A stretch of DNA of 39,162 nt from JBOFMT01 sp051658525 (GCA_051658525.1 JBOFMT010000127.1:1-39162), one strand, 5' to 3'. Positions 1-8,386 are shown, counted from the stretch's first letter. Notes: a model not told the origin generated them from the sequence alone. Numbers and translations are program-made.

Positions 1-1
1 T

Positions 2-46
2 GAGCAAGACTTTACAACGCTTGTAGAACAGCTTAGCTTCAAATAG
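2..46 (+). CDS. 3' end of an upstream plus-strand gene (partial)
   Basis: An open frame enters from the left edge and ends at TAG 44-46, giving the last 14 residues EQDFTTLVEQLSFK. It is followed about 60 bases later by a good intrinsic terminator pointing the same way, which fits the end of a real gene. Too little is present to name the product. Confidence 0.4.
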   Translation, partial: EQDFTTLVEQLSFK

Positions 47-107
47 CTGTTTTCCCTCGGTTCTCTAGGCCGTACGGCTTGCTACTACCTTATGCTACAA
101 AAAAACC

Positions 108-133
108 AAAGATCGCTTAGCGGTCTTTTTTTG
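108..133 (+). terminator. Intrinsic terminator of the upstream gene
   Basis: Arms AAAGATCGC (108-116) and GCGGTCTTT (120-128) pair with one G-T wobble around a TTA loop, followed by a T run to 133. An A run at 99-105 could make it work on the minus strand as well. Confidence 0.8.
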
Positions 134-140
134 CGCAAAC

Positions 141-160
141 AAAAAGAAGCATCTCGCTTC
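141..160 (-). terminator. Terminator of the glycolipid/yhaM operon
   Basis: On the minus strand GAAGC (156-160) and GCTTC (146-150) form a short hairpin, followed by five T (141-145). It starts 13 bases after the yhaM stop. The stem is short; the hairpin at 108-133 may back it up. Confidence 0.6.
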
Positions 161-172
161 CTCCTGTTGTTT

Positions 173-1129
173 TTATTTTCGTTTGTACAATTTACGTCCA
201 TCCATCCAACGAATTGGATTTGAGAACGTGCCTGGTTCTACTTCTTCATAGATTTTATCCATAATATTGAGTCTAGACGAAATTTCATCAATGTAATTCA
301 ACATATCCGCTTCTGGAAACATCGGCAATACAGGTGAACTATATTCAAGTTTTCCATGGTGAGAAAGTACCATATGACGCAATAGAATTGCTTCTTCACT
401 TTCCTGTTCCCCAAGTTCACGTGCGACACGGTCCACTTCACTTTGCATAATGGAAATATGCCCCAGTAGGTTTCCTGCTACGGTATATTCGGTTGCCACA
501 GCTCCCGATAACTCTACAATTTTACCTAAATCATGGGCAATAATACCCGCATACAATAAACTAGGATCTAGTTGTGGATAGATTGTACACAGCGCTTTGC
601 CCGTTTGCAACATTTCTACCACATGAGTAGCAAGACCACGTGCTACGTTGTGATGAACGCGCATGGCAGCCGGATGTTCATAGAACTGCTCACCATACGT
701 TTTCATTAGCTTATCAATGATTTTACGTAATACTGGATTGGTGATGTCGTTGATGTAAGATGCAAGGTGTGCTTCTAGCACCTCTTTGCTGACTTTGCTT
801 TGTTTCACGAAATCCGCAGGATTTGTGATTAAGGTTGGAACAGCCACCTCATACACTTTCATTTGCAGGGCATTGTTATACACAATCACGTCGCCTCTGA
901 AATGTACCACATCCCCAGCTTTACAAATTGCAATTTGTTCTGGTTTTGCTTTCCAAAGCTTAGCATCCATCGTACCAGAATCATCCTGTAATACCATCGA
1001 TAAATATGGATCTTTGTTATTTAAGAGTTGATTGACACTACTTACAAGTAAATAACCATCAAATTTAACTCCTTGTTTTACTTCTTCTTTGTTGATTTCA
1101 TTTAGTTTATTCCAAGTTTTCTCGCTCAT
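173..1129 (-). CDS. yhaM: 3'-5' exoribonuclease YhaM
   Basis: A 318-residue protein of the usual YhaM length. Residues about 15-100 form an OB-fold nucleic-acid-binding domain. An HD hydrolase domain follows, with HH at 159-160, a further His at 169 and the metal-binding HD pair at 199-200 in IIAHDLGK. YhaM trims RNA and DNA from the 3' end in the cytoplasm and takes part in mRNA turnover. It is the last gene of a four-gene minus-strand operon, and its start lies inside the end of the glycosyltransferase-RecX gene (23-base overlap), so it is probably translationally coupled. A GGAG lies about 10 bases upstream of the ATG. Family assignment is firm; the link to glycolipid genes is positional only. 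Confidence 0.93.
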   Translation of the reverse strand: MSEKTWNKLNEINKEEVKQGVKFDGYLLVSSVNQLLNNKDPYLSMVLQDDSGTMDAKLWKAKPEQIAICKAGDVVHFRGDVIVYNNALQMKVYEVAVPTLITNPADFVKQSKVSKEVLEAHLASYINDITNPVLRKIIDKLMKTYGEQFYEHPAAMRVHHNVARGLATHVVEMLQTGKALCTIYPQLDPSLLYAGIIAHDLGKIVELSGAVATEYTVAGNLLGHISIMQSEVDRVARELGEQESEEAILLRHMVLSHHGKLEYSSPVLPMFPEADMLNYIDEISSRLNIMDKIYEEVEPGTFSNPIRWMDGRKLYKRK

Positions 1130-3116
1130 CTAGAGGTATCTCCATTTCATCTATCTTATTTTTGATTTCATCATACTTAAATCCTTTACCCATGGCAAAG
1201 GTAATCATTCTTTGACGAAGTTCTTTCCCTCTGAATTTTTTTGTATACGACTTATATGCTTTCGTTAATACTTTTAATAGATATACATCTTCCGAATCTG
1301 AAATTTCTGTAAAATCCAAGTCATTTACAACTTCATTGGTAACATTACTATCAAATCCTTGTGACTTTAGTTTGTTGATAAGTGTACTCTTGGCAGCATT
1401 AACACTTTTTCCTACCATTGACTTCATGTACTTTAGTGCATAACGTCTTGCTTTCTCTTCTTCACTACTTAGCGGTAATGCAGCAATCGCAGCTTCAGCA
1501 TCTTCAAACAAGATTCCTTTTTTTACTAAGTCACGAATAATTTCGTGTTTCCCTTTTAATTTACGATTCATCTTCTCAATGTAGTTTAATACATAGCTAT
1601 GATCATCAATATACTTTTTCGCTTCGAAGTCAGTAACAATTGCATTGATCTGTTTGATTGGTAAGTCTTCGACTGTTCCCAGTAAATCATAGACTTCTTT
1701 TCGGGTTAGATCTTTATTCTTTAATTTTTTTAACACCATTTGCTTCGCTAAAATAACAATTTCTTCTTGTAATAACACATCAAGGACTTCAGCGTTGATG
1801 CTACCACCTTTGCGAATGTGGTAGTGGAAATAGTGATCAACCGTGACGAGTAGTTTTCGGTTGTATTCTTCTTTTTCATTGCTGATCGTAATCTTTACGA
1901 CATCATCACCAATTTGTACTTTTTCAATGTTGTATTCTCCAACGAAGTGTTGAACTGCAGATTCATAAACTTCCAAAACTTGATTTGCAAATGTTTTTGA
2001 ATCATATGCCACAACACTCCCACGGGCATTTTCTTTCATTTGCTGTTTTTCCTCTTCTGTTTGTTTTGCACACTCAGCAATCAAACTTGCCATGTGCTCA
2101 GTATTTTCAAATACGAAACCATTCTCATTATCTTTAATCAGATGTAAGATGACTTCATCATGTTTCGCAAGAACGCAAAGGCCACTTGCCAATGCCTCAA
2201 TATAGGTCATCCCTTGGGTTTCCGTCATCGATGCGGAAACAAAAAGATTGGATAAATGATAATAATATGGAATCTTTGTATTCTCTACTTTATCAGTAAA
2301 AATAGTACAATCCGAAATTTCCAGTGTCTTCGCATAGTCTTGTAACTCTTTTAATTGTGGCCCATTCCCTACAATGAGTAGTTTTAAATGGTTGACAACT
2401 TTCTTCGCAATGGCAAAGCCTTCCATTACGTCTTTGATACTTTTCTCTGGGGCAATTCGCCCTATGTAACTCACAACATAATCGGAAGGCTGAATATTAT
2501 ACATCGTGCGGATGTCATTCATGACGTTTCCATCAATTGCCTCTTGCGCAAACCGTTCAAGGTTTAACCCAGTTGGTATTACCCACATAGGTGTAGTTAC
2601 CCCATACTTCGTCAAGGTATCTTTGGTTTTTTCACTTGGTGCAATCAATGCATGTGCGTTTTCAGAAAAGTATTTAGAAAACGATGTAGCTACCTTTTTG
2701 GTAATCTTCTCTACTTCTTGGCTATCAAAAAAGTTCAAATAATGCGTATAATCTTCGTACATTGTATGATAAGTTGTAACAATAGGAATGCCAAGACTTT
2801 TGCCTACCAAGCGCCCAAACATCCCAACACCAAATTCTGTATGCACGTGGATAACGTCGAGGTGCATCCGACGCACTTCCTCTTTTGCTTTAAAATGAAA
2901 TGGCGTTGATAGGATATAACCATACAACCATTTCAGCTCAACTCCTGGCATACGCAAGATATTCCCCTCGCGCTCCATCGATATTAACGCTTTGTGATTG
3001 GTAATCACAAAAACTTCATGTCCCTCTTTTTCTAAGGCGTGTTGTAGTGTTACAATCGATGTAACAACCCCATTGATATCAGGTAAATATGTATCTGTAA
3101 ATATACCGATTCTCAT
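1107..3116 (-). CDS. GT4 glucosyltransferase (LafA/BgsB-like) fused to a RecX-like domain
   Basis: A 669-residue protein. Residues 1-390 are a complete GT-B family 4 glycosyltransferase: the N-terminus MRIGIFTDTYLPDINGVVTS is typical of alpha-monoglucosyl-diacylglycerol synthases (LafA in Listeria, BgsB in Enterococcus), with the donor-site region TETQGMTYIEALASGL. Such enzymes move glucose from UDP-glucose to diacylglycerol on the inner membrane face. Residues about 392-669 do not belong to that family. They resemble a whole RecX protein: an N-terminal beta segment (RKLLVTVDHYFHYHIRKGG), then helical triplets including KKYIDDHSYV and GKHEIIRDLVKKGI, and a second set ending in FAMGKGFKYDEI. 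The frame is continuous with no internal start of note. The RBS AAAGGAGG is 8 bases upstream. RecX normally regulates RecA; what it does here is unknown. Confidence 0.88.
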   Translation of the reverse strand: MRIGIFTDTYLPDINGVVTSIVTLQHALEKEGHEVFVITNHKALISMEREGNILRMPGVELKWLYGYILSTPFHFKAKEEVRRMHLDVIHVHTEFGVGMFGRLVGKSLGIPIVTTYHTMYEDYTHYLNFFDSQEVEKITKKVATSFSKYFSENAHALIAPSEKTKDTLTKYGVTTPMWVIPTGLNLERFAQEAIDGNVMNDIRTMYNIQPSDYVVSYIGRIAPEKSIKDVMEGFAIAKKVVNHLKLLIVGNGPQLKELQDYAKTLEISDCTIFTDKVENTKIPYYYHLSNLFVSASMTETQGMTYIEALASGLCVLAKHDEVILHLIKDNENGFVFENTEHMASLIAECAKQTEEEKQQMKENARGSVVAYDSKTFANQVLEVYESAVQHFVGEYNIEKVQIGDDVVKITISNEKEEYNRKLLVTVDHYFHYHIRKGGSINAEVLDVLLQEEIVILAKQMVLKKLKNKDLTRKEVYDLLGTVEDLPIKQINAIVTDFEAKKYIDDHSYVLNYIEKMNRKLKGKHEIIRDLVKKGILFEDAEAAIAALPLSSEEEKARRYALKYMKSMVGKSVNAAKSTLINKLKSQGFDSNVTNEVVNDLDFTEISDSEDVYLLKVLTKAYKSYTKKFRGKELRQRMITFAMGKGFKYDEIKNKIDEMEIPLDERENLE

Positions 3117-3130
3117 ACCTCAATCCTCCT

Positions 3131-4162
3131 TTAATCATAATGATAATAACAATAAAATTTGTAGCCTACGAATGCCACTCCCCCAATGAGTAACATAAAG
3201 TAATAAGTAGCAAAACGCCAAACCAACATCAGTGCACTTGCGATATTGATTCCAAATAAATTGGAAAACATCAATACGAATACACTTTCCGTTCCTCCAC
3301 TCGCCCCAGGTACCGGGAAAAATGCGTTGGCCATGGTAACAAACGCTGTCAACGCAATCACATCTAGACACTGTTGTGGTGTCATCGGGATGCGAAGTGC
3401 AATAATCACAGCGATTGGTACACTATAAAACAGTGTGAGTTTTACAAAATGTAAGAATGCGACTTGAACCAAAAGATTTTTTTTCGACTTAAACATTTGA
3501 ATTTTTTGTTTGAATAATCCAATTTCAAAAGCAATTCTAGACTTCCAATGTTCTGGTTGCTTAATCACGTGAATCTTTGCGAAAAAATCAACCCCTTGCC
3601 CCATTACATGTACATAGAAATGTGGAAATATAACCATACTAAACAAAAATAAAATTACACCACTGTTGATGATAAAACCAATAATAATCAAAAAATAAAA
3701 ATTAGAAAATGTATTATAGTAATACCCAAATCGTAAAAAGAGTAAGGTCAAAACATAGGCAATCATTACAAACTGATAGACAATGAAATCATACCATAGG
3801 ATGGAACCACCATCACTTAAATCCACACCTTGTTTACGGAAAATATACAATTGCCCGATTTGTCCACCACTTGCACTTGGTGTAATGCCACTAAAGAACA
3901 CACTAACCAAGTTGTTTAAGATTCCTGCACGAAAGGAGTAACGATAGCCAAAGCTTCGTGTGATGATTGTCACAATACAACCACCGACTGCAACAAAAGA
4001 AAACGCCCACCCCAAAATTAAAACAAGATCATACCATTCTATTTCAGCTAGAATGAGATTCACTTCATTCATTCTTCCGTTCAATACAAAATACAAGGCA
4101 CCAACGGTAAAGACTAAAATGAGGAGTATGTTGATGATGTATTTTTTTCCATTGCCTAACAT
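3131..4162 (-). CDS. PF03706 (LPG-synthase-TM / UPF0104) integral membrane protein
   Basis: A 343-residue multi-span membrane protein with about eight hydrophobic segments. The conserved patch FSGITPSASGGQIGQLYIFRK (about 90-110) and the later PVPGASGGTESVFV are typical of the flippase-like membrane domain of MprF and of stand-alone UPF0104 proteins. It lacks the soluble aminoacyl-transferase half of MprF, so it probably does not make lysyl-phosphatidylglycerol by itself. It sits between two glycolipid glycosyltransferases, only 1 base after the upstream stop and 14 bases before the next gene, which suggests a role in moving or handling glycolipids. The start has a weak ribosome site (GAAGAAG far upstream), consistent with coupling to the gene before it. 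The exact substrate is unknown. Confidence 0.82.
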   Translation of the reverse strand: MLGNGKKYIINILLILVFTVGALYFVLNGRMNEVNLILAEIEWYDLVLILGWAFSFVAVGGCIVTIITRSFGYRYSFRAGILNNLVSVFFSGITPSASGGQIGQLYIFRKQGVDLSDGGSILWYDFIVYQFVMIAYVLTLLFLRFGYYYNTFSNFYFLIIIGFIINSGVILFLFSMVIFPHFYVHVMGQGVDFFAKIHVIKQPEHWKSRIAFEIGLFKQKIQMFKSKKNLLVQVAFLHFVKLTLFYSVPIAVIIALRIPMTPQQCLDVIALTAFVTMANAFFPVPGASGGTESVFVLMFSNLFGINIASALMLVWRFATYYFMLLIGGVAFVGYKFYCYYHYD

Positions 4163-4163
4163 A

Positions 4164-5162
4164 CTAATCTAATACTTCTTCGTAAATTGCTTTCAGGCGT
4201 TCTCCAATTTGTTTGACTGAACGTTCATACGCGGTTTGCTCCCCAATATCCGCGGTTGAAGGCAATTCACGATTGATAATTTGTTTAATTAACTGCACAA
4301 ATTCTTCATTGTCTTTTCCTTTAAAACAATTCTTACCATTTTGCATCCAAGGATCGTAGACCGGGATATCCCTTAACAATACTTCTTGGTGTGCTGCTAA
4401 TGCTTCAAGTACAACTATTCCTTCGGTTTCTTCTTTACTTGGAAAGAAAAATAAATCAGCATTGCTGTAAGCTCCCTCAATAATAGGTCCTTTTACGTAG
4501 CCAGGTAAAATTACATTACTTGGTGGATTCTTAATGGCAGAGCGTACTTCTTTGGGAATGGAGTACAAAGGTGTATGCCCAAACCAAATAAACTTGTATT
4601 CCGGTAACTTTTTCGCTACTTCCATAAAGTCAAGAATGCCTTTTCGCTCAAAATACAACCCTACGCTTAACACTACTTTATCTTCTGGTTTTAAAGAAAA
4701 GTATTTTCTAAACGCTTCAACTTTATCCTCATTGTAGTGGAATCTCTCTAAATCGATCCCGTTGCTTAAATCATATATTTTCGGTTTTAGCCCATAGTTT
4801 TCCAACAACTGTTTACTGTATGGCGTGGGGGTTAAAATCAAATCTGCTTTGGTATACAACGCCACAATGTGCTTTTTAAAAAATGGAGCAATATGATTGG
4901 ATAGAATAAACGAATCACGAAAATCTTCCTCAGTACTATGCGCGTGATAAATCACCTTTTTTCCTTCTTTTTTTGCTTTGTTTACGATGCTGTAACTACT
5001 TGGTCCTACCGTATTGATATGCAAAATATCATAGTCATCATCTAAACTTGTTGTATATTCGACGCCAACACTTGTTAGCGCTGCTTTTTGATGTTTGAAG
5101 GCACGCCCAATCCCTGAGGTTTGAATCATTTTTTCTGCTTCAAAATATAAACAAACTTTCAT
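4164..5162 (-). CDS. GT4 glycosyltransferase, LafB/BgsA-like (second glycolipid sugar)
   Basis: A 332-residue GT-B glycosyltransferase. The N-terminus MKVCLYFEAEKMIQTSGIGR and the following KHQKAAL are characteristic of BgsA/LafB-type enzymes, which add the second sugar to monoglucosyl-diacylglycerol to make the anchor lipid of lipoteichoic acid. The donor-site motif EETEGIVVLEALAA is present near residue 245. A longer reading starting at GTG 5171 is possible, but ATG 5162 has AAGGAG 8 bases upstream and matches the family N-terminus, so it is preferred. It is the first gene of the operon, preceded by an extended -10 promoter. Together with the GT-RecX gene it makes a two-step glycolipid pathway. 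Whether the second sugar is glucose or galactose cannot be read from the sequence. Confidence 0.88.
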   Translation of the reverse strand: MKVCLYFEAEKMIQTSGIGRAFKHQKAALTSVGVEYTTSLDDDYDILHINTVGPSSYSIVNKAKKEGKKVIYHAHSTEEDFRDSFILSNHIAPFFKKHIVALYTKADLILTPTPYSKQLLENYGLKPKIYDLSNGIDLERFHYNEDKVEAFRKYFSLKPEDKVVLSVGLYFERKGILDFMEVAKKLPEYKFIWFGHTPLYSIPKEVRSAIKNPPSNVILPGYVKGPIIEGAYSNADLFFFPSKEETEGIVVLEALAAHQEVLLRDIPVYDPWMQNGKNCFKGKDNEEFVQLIKQIINRELPSTADIGEQTAYERSVKQIGERLKAIYEEVLD

Positions 5163-5188
5163 ACATTTCACTCCTTTTACTCTTTGTT

Positions 5189-5197
5189 AGTATATCA
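5189..5197 (-). promoter_or_regulatory. Extended -10 promoter of the glycolipid operon
   Basis: Minus-strand TGATATACT is an extended -10 (TGN plus TATACT) 27 bases upstream of the preferred ATG. No good -35 is seen, as expected for this promoter type. Confidence 0.55.
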
Positions 5198-5251
5198 TAA
5201 TTTAATTTCTTTTCCTATACTAGCCCTGATACTGACAGTTTTGTAAGATAT

Positions 5252-5274
5252 AAAAAAACCGGTATTGCTACCGG
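5252..5274 (-). terminator. adhE terminator
   Basis: Minus-strand CCGGTA-GCAA-TACCGG hairpin (5259-5274) followed by seven T (5252-5258), 15 bases after the adhE stop. Confidence 0.9.
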
Positions 5275-5288
5275 CTCATTTATTCTAA

Positions 5289-7931
5289 TTATTCTCCTGC
5301 GTAAGCTTTACGTAAGATTTCTTTCATATCCTCTACCAATGGTAATTTTGGATTTGCTGGAGAACATTGATCTTCGTATGCTAACAATGCAAGTTTTGTT
5401 AAGTTGTTTGTGAATGCAGCTTCATCTAATCCTTGTTCTTTGAAGCTCATTTTGATTCCTAAGTCTTTTCCTAATTGCATGATGGCAGCAGACAATACCG
5501 CAACCCCTTCAGCAGGTGTTGTACATGGAAGTCCAACCGCTTGTGCAATTTCCATATATTTAACATCAGCTTGGAAATATTGATATTTTGGCCAAACTGC
5601 AGTTTTTTGAGGACGAATACCGTTATAACGGATCACGTGTGGCATCAAGATTGCGTTTGCACGACCGTGAGGTACATGGAATTCAGCTCCTACTTTATGT
5701 GCTAGTGAGTGGTTAATACCCAAGAATGCATTGGCAAATGCCATACCAGCAATTGCACCAGCATTGTGCATTTTCTCTCTTGCTTCATCATCGTTTGGTC
5801 CATTTTCAACGGAACGTTTCAAGTATTTGAACACCATACGAATCGCTTGTAATGCAAGTCCATCTGTATAGTCATTTGCAAGAACACTTACATAAGCTTC
5901 AATTGCATGCGTTAATACGTCCATACCTGTGTCAGCAGTGATTACTGGAGGCAAGTTTTTTGTAAGCGCAGGGTCAATGATTGCAACTGTAGGTGTTAAG
6001 CTATAGTCAGCCAATGGATATTTTTTACCAGCAGCTTTATCCGTAATTACCGCAAATGGAGTAACTTCTGATCCAGTTCCTGAAGTTGTTGGGATACAAA
6101 CAAGTTGTGATTTTTTCCCAAGTTCAGGGTAACGGAATGCACGTTTACGGATGTCCATGAATTTTTGTTTCAAGTCATCAAAGTTTACATCTGGTTGTTC
6201 ATAGAATAACCACATACCTTTAGCAGCATCCATTGGAGAACCACCACCTAGTGCGATGATTGTGTCTGGTTGGAAACTACGCATAATGCTTACACCAGCT
6301 TTTACAGTATCCAAACTTGGATCTGGTTCAACGTCACAGAACAATTGGTATTGTACTTTGTTACGACGTTTTGCCAACATATCAGTAATACGAGATACAT
6401 ATCCCAAATCAACCATAGAACGGTCCGTTACGATGAATACTTTTTCAACGTCACGCATTTGTGTTAAATACTCGATAGAATCACGTTCGAAATAGATTTT
6501 TGAAGGTACTTTGAACCATTGCATATTGTTTTTTCTTCTCCCGATTCGTTTGATATTTAATAAGTTAACTGCACTTACGTTATTTGATACAGAGTTTTTA
6601 CCATAAGATCCACACCCTAGTGTTAGAGATGGAAGGAAAGAGTTATAGACATTACCAATTCCACCAAATGTAGATGGAGAATTCCAGATAACACGAATTG
6701 CTTTTACGCGTTCTCCAAATTCTTTTACCAATGCTTCATTCGTTGAGTGAATTGCTGCTGAGTGACCCAATCCGTGGAATTCTACCATTTGTTCGCTTAG
6801 TTTCAAACCAGCTTCTGTTGTTTCTGATTTTAAGAACGCCAAGATTGGAGATAGTTTTTCTCTTGTTAGAGGTTCCCCTTCACCAACATAAGCACACTCT
6901 GCTGCTAAGATATTTGTATTTTCAGGAACTTTGAATCCAGCTTGTTCAGCAATCCAGTAAGCTGAACGCCCAACGATTTCAGGATTCAATTTAGCACCTG
7001 AGCAAGATTTACTTTCTGCTTTACATCCAAATGCATATTCTTCAATCAACGCTTTTTCTTTTTTGTTCATGAAGTATACACCGTAAGATTTGAATTCCGC
7101 AACTGCTTCGTCATAGATTTCTTGATCGATGATGGCAGCTTGCTCACTCGCACAAATCATACCGTTATCGAATGCTTTTGACATTACGATATCATGTACT
7201 GCTTGTTTCAAGTTACAAGTTTTTTCCATATAAGCAGGAACGTTACCAGCACCAACTCCTAGAGCCGGTTTTCCACAGCTGTAAGCTGCTTTTACCATGG
7301 CATTACCACCAGTCGCTAGGATGGTTGCAATGTCATTATGATTCATAAGAGCACTGGTACCTTCCATTGACGGTTTGCTAATCCATTGAATACAGTTTTC
7401 AGGAGCACCAGCTGCTACTGCTGCATCATACACAACTTTTGCAGCTGCTGCTGAACAGTTTTGCGCTGATGGATGGAATGCGAATACGATTGGGTTACGT
7501 GTTTTTAAAGCGATCAATGCTTTAAAGATTGTTGTTGAAGTTGGGTTTGTTGTTGGTGTAACTCCACATACAACTCCAACTGGATCAGCGATTTCAGTGA
7601 TTCCTGTTACTGCATCTTCACTGATAACACCAACCGTTTTAAGGTGACGCATATTATTTACTACGTGTTCGCAAGCGAATAAGTTTTTGATTGCTTTATC
7701 TTCGAATACACCACGTTTTGTTTCTTCAACTGCATGTAATGCCAATTCCCCATGTTTATCAAGAGCAGCTACACTTGCTTTCGCTACGATGTAATCTACT
7801 TGTTCTTGATTCAACTGTAAGAATCCGTTTAATGCTACTACACCATTTGCTACAAGCATGTTTACTTCTGCTTGAACTGGTGAAATTTCAGGTACTACAA
7901 TTTCCGGTTGTTTTGCTTTTACTTCTGCCAT
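5289..7931 (-). CDS. adhE: Bifunctional acetaldehyde-CoA/alcohol dehydrogenase
   Basis: An 880-residue AdhE. Residues 1-440 are a CoA-acylating aldehyde dehydrogenase with the catalytic Cys near 258 in FDNGMICASEQ. Residues about 460-880 are an iron-dependent alcohol dehydrogenase with the NAD-binding GGGSPMDAAKG near 560 and metal-ligand histidines in NHSLAHKVGAEFHVPHG near 740-755. The enzyme reduces acetyl-CoA to acetaldehyde and then ethanol, re-oxidising two NADH, and forms cytoplasmic spirosomes in known members. AAGGAG lies 8 bases before the ATG. The gene stands alone between its own promoter and terminator. The promoter overlaps a Rex-type operator, a second one lies in the early transcribed region, and a consensus cre box is further upstream. 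No key residue appears lost. Confidence 0.97.
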   Translation of the reverse strand: MAEVKAKQPEIVVPEISPVQAEVNMLVANGVVALNGFLQLNQEQVDYIVAKASVAALDKHGELALHAVEETKRGVFEDKAIKNLFACEHVVNNMRHLKTVGVISEDAVTGITEIADPVGVVCGVTPTTNPTSTTIFKALIALKTRNPIVFAFHPSAQNCSAAAAKVVYDAAVAAGAPENCIQWISKPSMEGTSALMNHNDIATILATGGNAMVKAAYSCGKPALGVGAGNVPAYMEKTCNLKQAVHDIVMSKAFDNGMICASEQAAIIDQEIYDEAVAEFKSYGVYFMNKKEKALIEEYAFGCKAESKSCSGAKLNPEIVGRSAYWIAEQAGFKVPENTNILAAECAYVGEGEPLTREKLSPILAFLKSETTEAGLKLSEQMVEFHGLGHSAAIHSTNEALVKEFGERVKAIRVIWNSPSTFGGIGNVYNSFLPSLTLGCGSYGKNSVSNNVSAVNLLNIKRIGRRKNNMQWFKVPSKIYFERDSIEYLTQMRDVEKVFIVTDRSMVDLGYVSRITDMLAKRRNKVQYQLFCDVEPDPSLDTVKAGVSIMRSFQPDTIIALGGGSPMDAAKGMWLFYEQPDVNFDDLKQKFMDIRKRAFRYPELGKKSQLVCIPTTSGTGSEVTPFAVITDKAAGKKYPLADYSLTPTVAIIDPALTKNLPPVITADTGMDVLTHAIEAYVSVLANDYTDGLALQAIRMVFKYLKRSVENGPNDDEAREKMHNAGAIAGMAFANAFLGINHSLAHKVGAEFHVPHGRANAILMPHVIRYNGIRPQKTAVWPKYQYFQADVKYMEIAQAVGLPCTTPAEGVAVLSAAIMQLGKDLGIKMSFKEQGLDEAAFTNNLTKLALLAYEDQCSPANPKLPLVEDMKEILRKAYAGE

Positions 7932-7950
7932 AAATGTCGCTCCTTGTTTA

Positions 7951-7968
7951 TTGTGATATTTTTCACAT
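7951..7968. promoter_or_regulatory. Rex-type operator 1
   Basis: TTGTGATATTTTTCACAT matches the TTGTGA-N6-TCACAA pattern bound by the NADH/NAD sensor Rex except for the last base. It lies about 10-27 bases downstream of the predicted adhE start of transcription. Confidence 0.75.
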
Positions 7969-7984
7969 CTCTTTTACAAGCACA

Positions 7985-8013
7985 AGTTTATCACGTTGTG
8001 AAATTTTTCGCAA
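7985..8013 (-). promoter_or_regulatory. adhE promoter
   Basis: Minus strand: -35 TTGCGA (8008-8013), a 17-base spacer, then -10 TAAACT (7985-7990) with an extended TGA just before it. The -35 and spacer lie inside Rex-type operator 2, so bound repressor would block polymerase. Confidence 0.65.
7996..8013. promoter_or_regulatory. Rex-type operator 2
   Basis: TTGTGAAATTTTTCGCAA fits TTGTGA-N6-TCACAA with one mismatch and overlaps the -35 element of the adhE promoter. Confidence 0.72.
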
Positions 8014-8045
8014 TAGTTTTGAACAAAGTATTTTATATTTTTTTA

Positions 8046-8059
8046 TGTAAACGCTATCA
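8046..8059. promoter_or_regulatory. cre box (CcpA site) upstream of adhE
   Basis: TGTAAACGCTATCA matches the catabolite-responsive element consensus TGWAANCGNTNWCA at every position. It lies about 35 bases upstream of the adhE -35, a position more usual for activation or partial repression than for a road block. Confidence 0.7.
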
Positions 8060-8131
8060 TGATATATATAAAGTAATTCTCAGTAAAATAACTCGTTGTA
8101 AAGTCTCTTTCGTTCTGCAATGTTCGCTAGT

Positions 8132-8175
8132 AAAAAAAGAAAGAACATAGGATGATACCACCTTATGTTCTCTCT
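8132..8175 (-). terminator. Terminator of the 39-residue membrane peptide gene
   Basis: GAACATAGG (8143-8151) pairs with CCTTATGTTC (8161-8170) with one bulged base. The minus strand continues into a T-rich run (8132-8138); T-rich sequence also follows on the plus strand. It begins about 15 bases after the small ORF stop. Confidence 0.7.
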
Positions 8176-8190
8176 TTTTTACAACAATTA

Positions 8191-8310
8191 TTATGATATT
8201 GTGCGTTTGGATTGTTTCTTATAGATAAGGGCAAGCAAACCAATCACCATGATCATTGCAACTACAAATCCTACGACTGCTAAACCCTGGATAAACATAA
8301 TAATCTCCAT
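8191..8310 (-). CDS. Small single-span membrane protein (39 aa), unrecognised
   Basis: ATG 8308-8310 to TAA 8191-8193 encodes 39 residues: a short N-terminus, one hydrophobic span of about 23 residues (LAVVGFVVAMIMVIGLLALI) and a basic tail KKQSKRTIS. An alternative start is Met5, which has GGAG six bases upstream. The frame has its own candidate promoter (TTGTAT/TATATT), a purine-rich ribosome site and a terminator directly after it, and fills an otherwise empty gap between adhE and nifJ. The basic tail after the span predicts N-out/C-in topology. It vaguely resembles small accessory subunits of membrane transporters, but no family can be named with confidence. Confidence 0.6.
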   Translation of the reverse strand: MEIIMFIQGLAVVGFVVAMIMVIGLLALIYKKQSKRTIS

Positions 8311-8338
8311 CCCTCATTCCTCACCTTCCGTTAACATA

Positions 8339-8368
8339 AATATACGATAGTATCAGAAGCAAATACAA
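8339..8368 (-). promoter_or_regulatory. Candidate promoter of the small membrane protein
   Basis: Minus strand: TTGTAT (8363-8368), an 18-base spacer, and TATATT (8339-8344), about 29 bases upstream of the ATG at 8310. The -35 is weak. Confidence 0.4.
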
Positions 8369-8386
8369 CGAATAAGGCACAAGACA

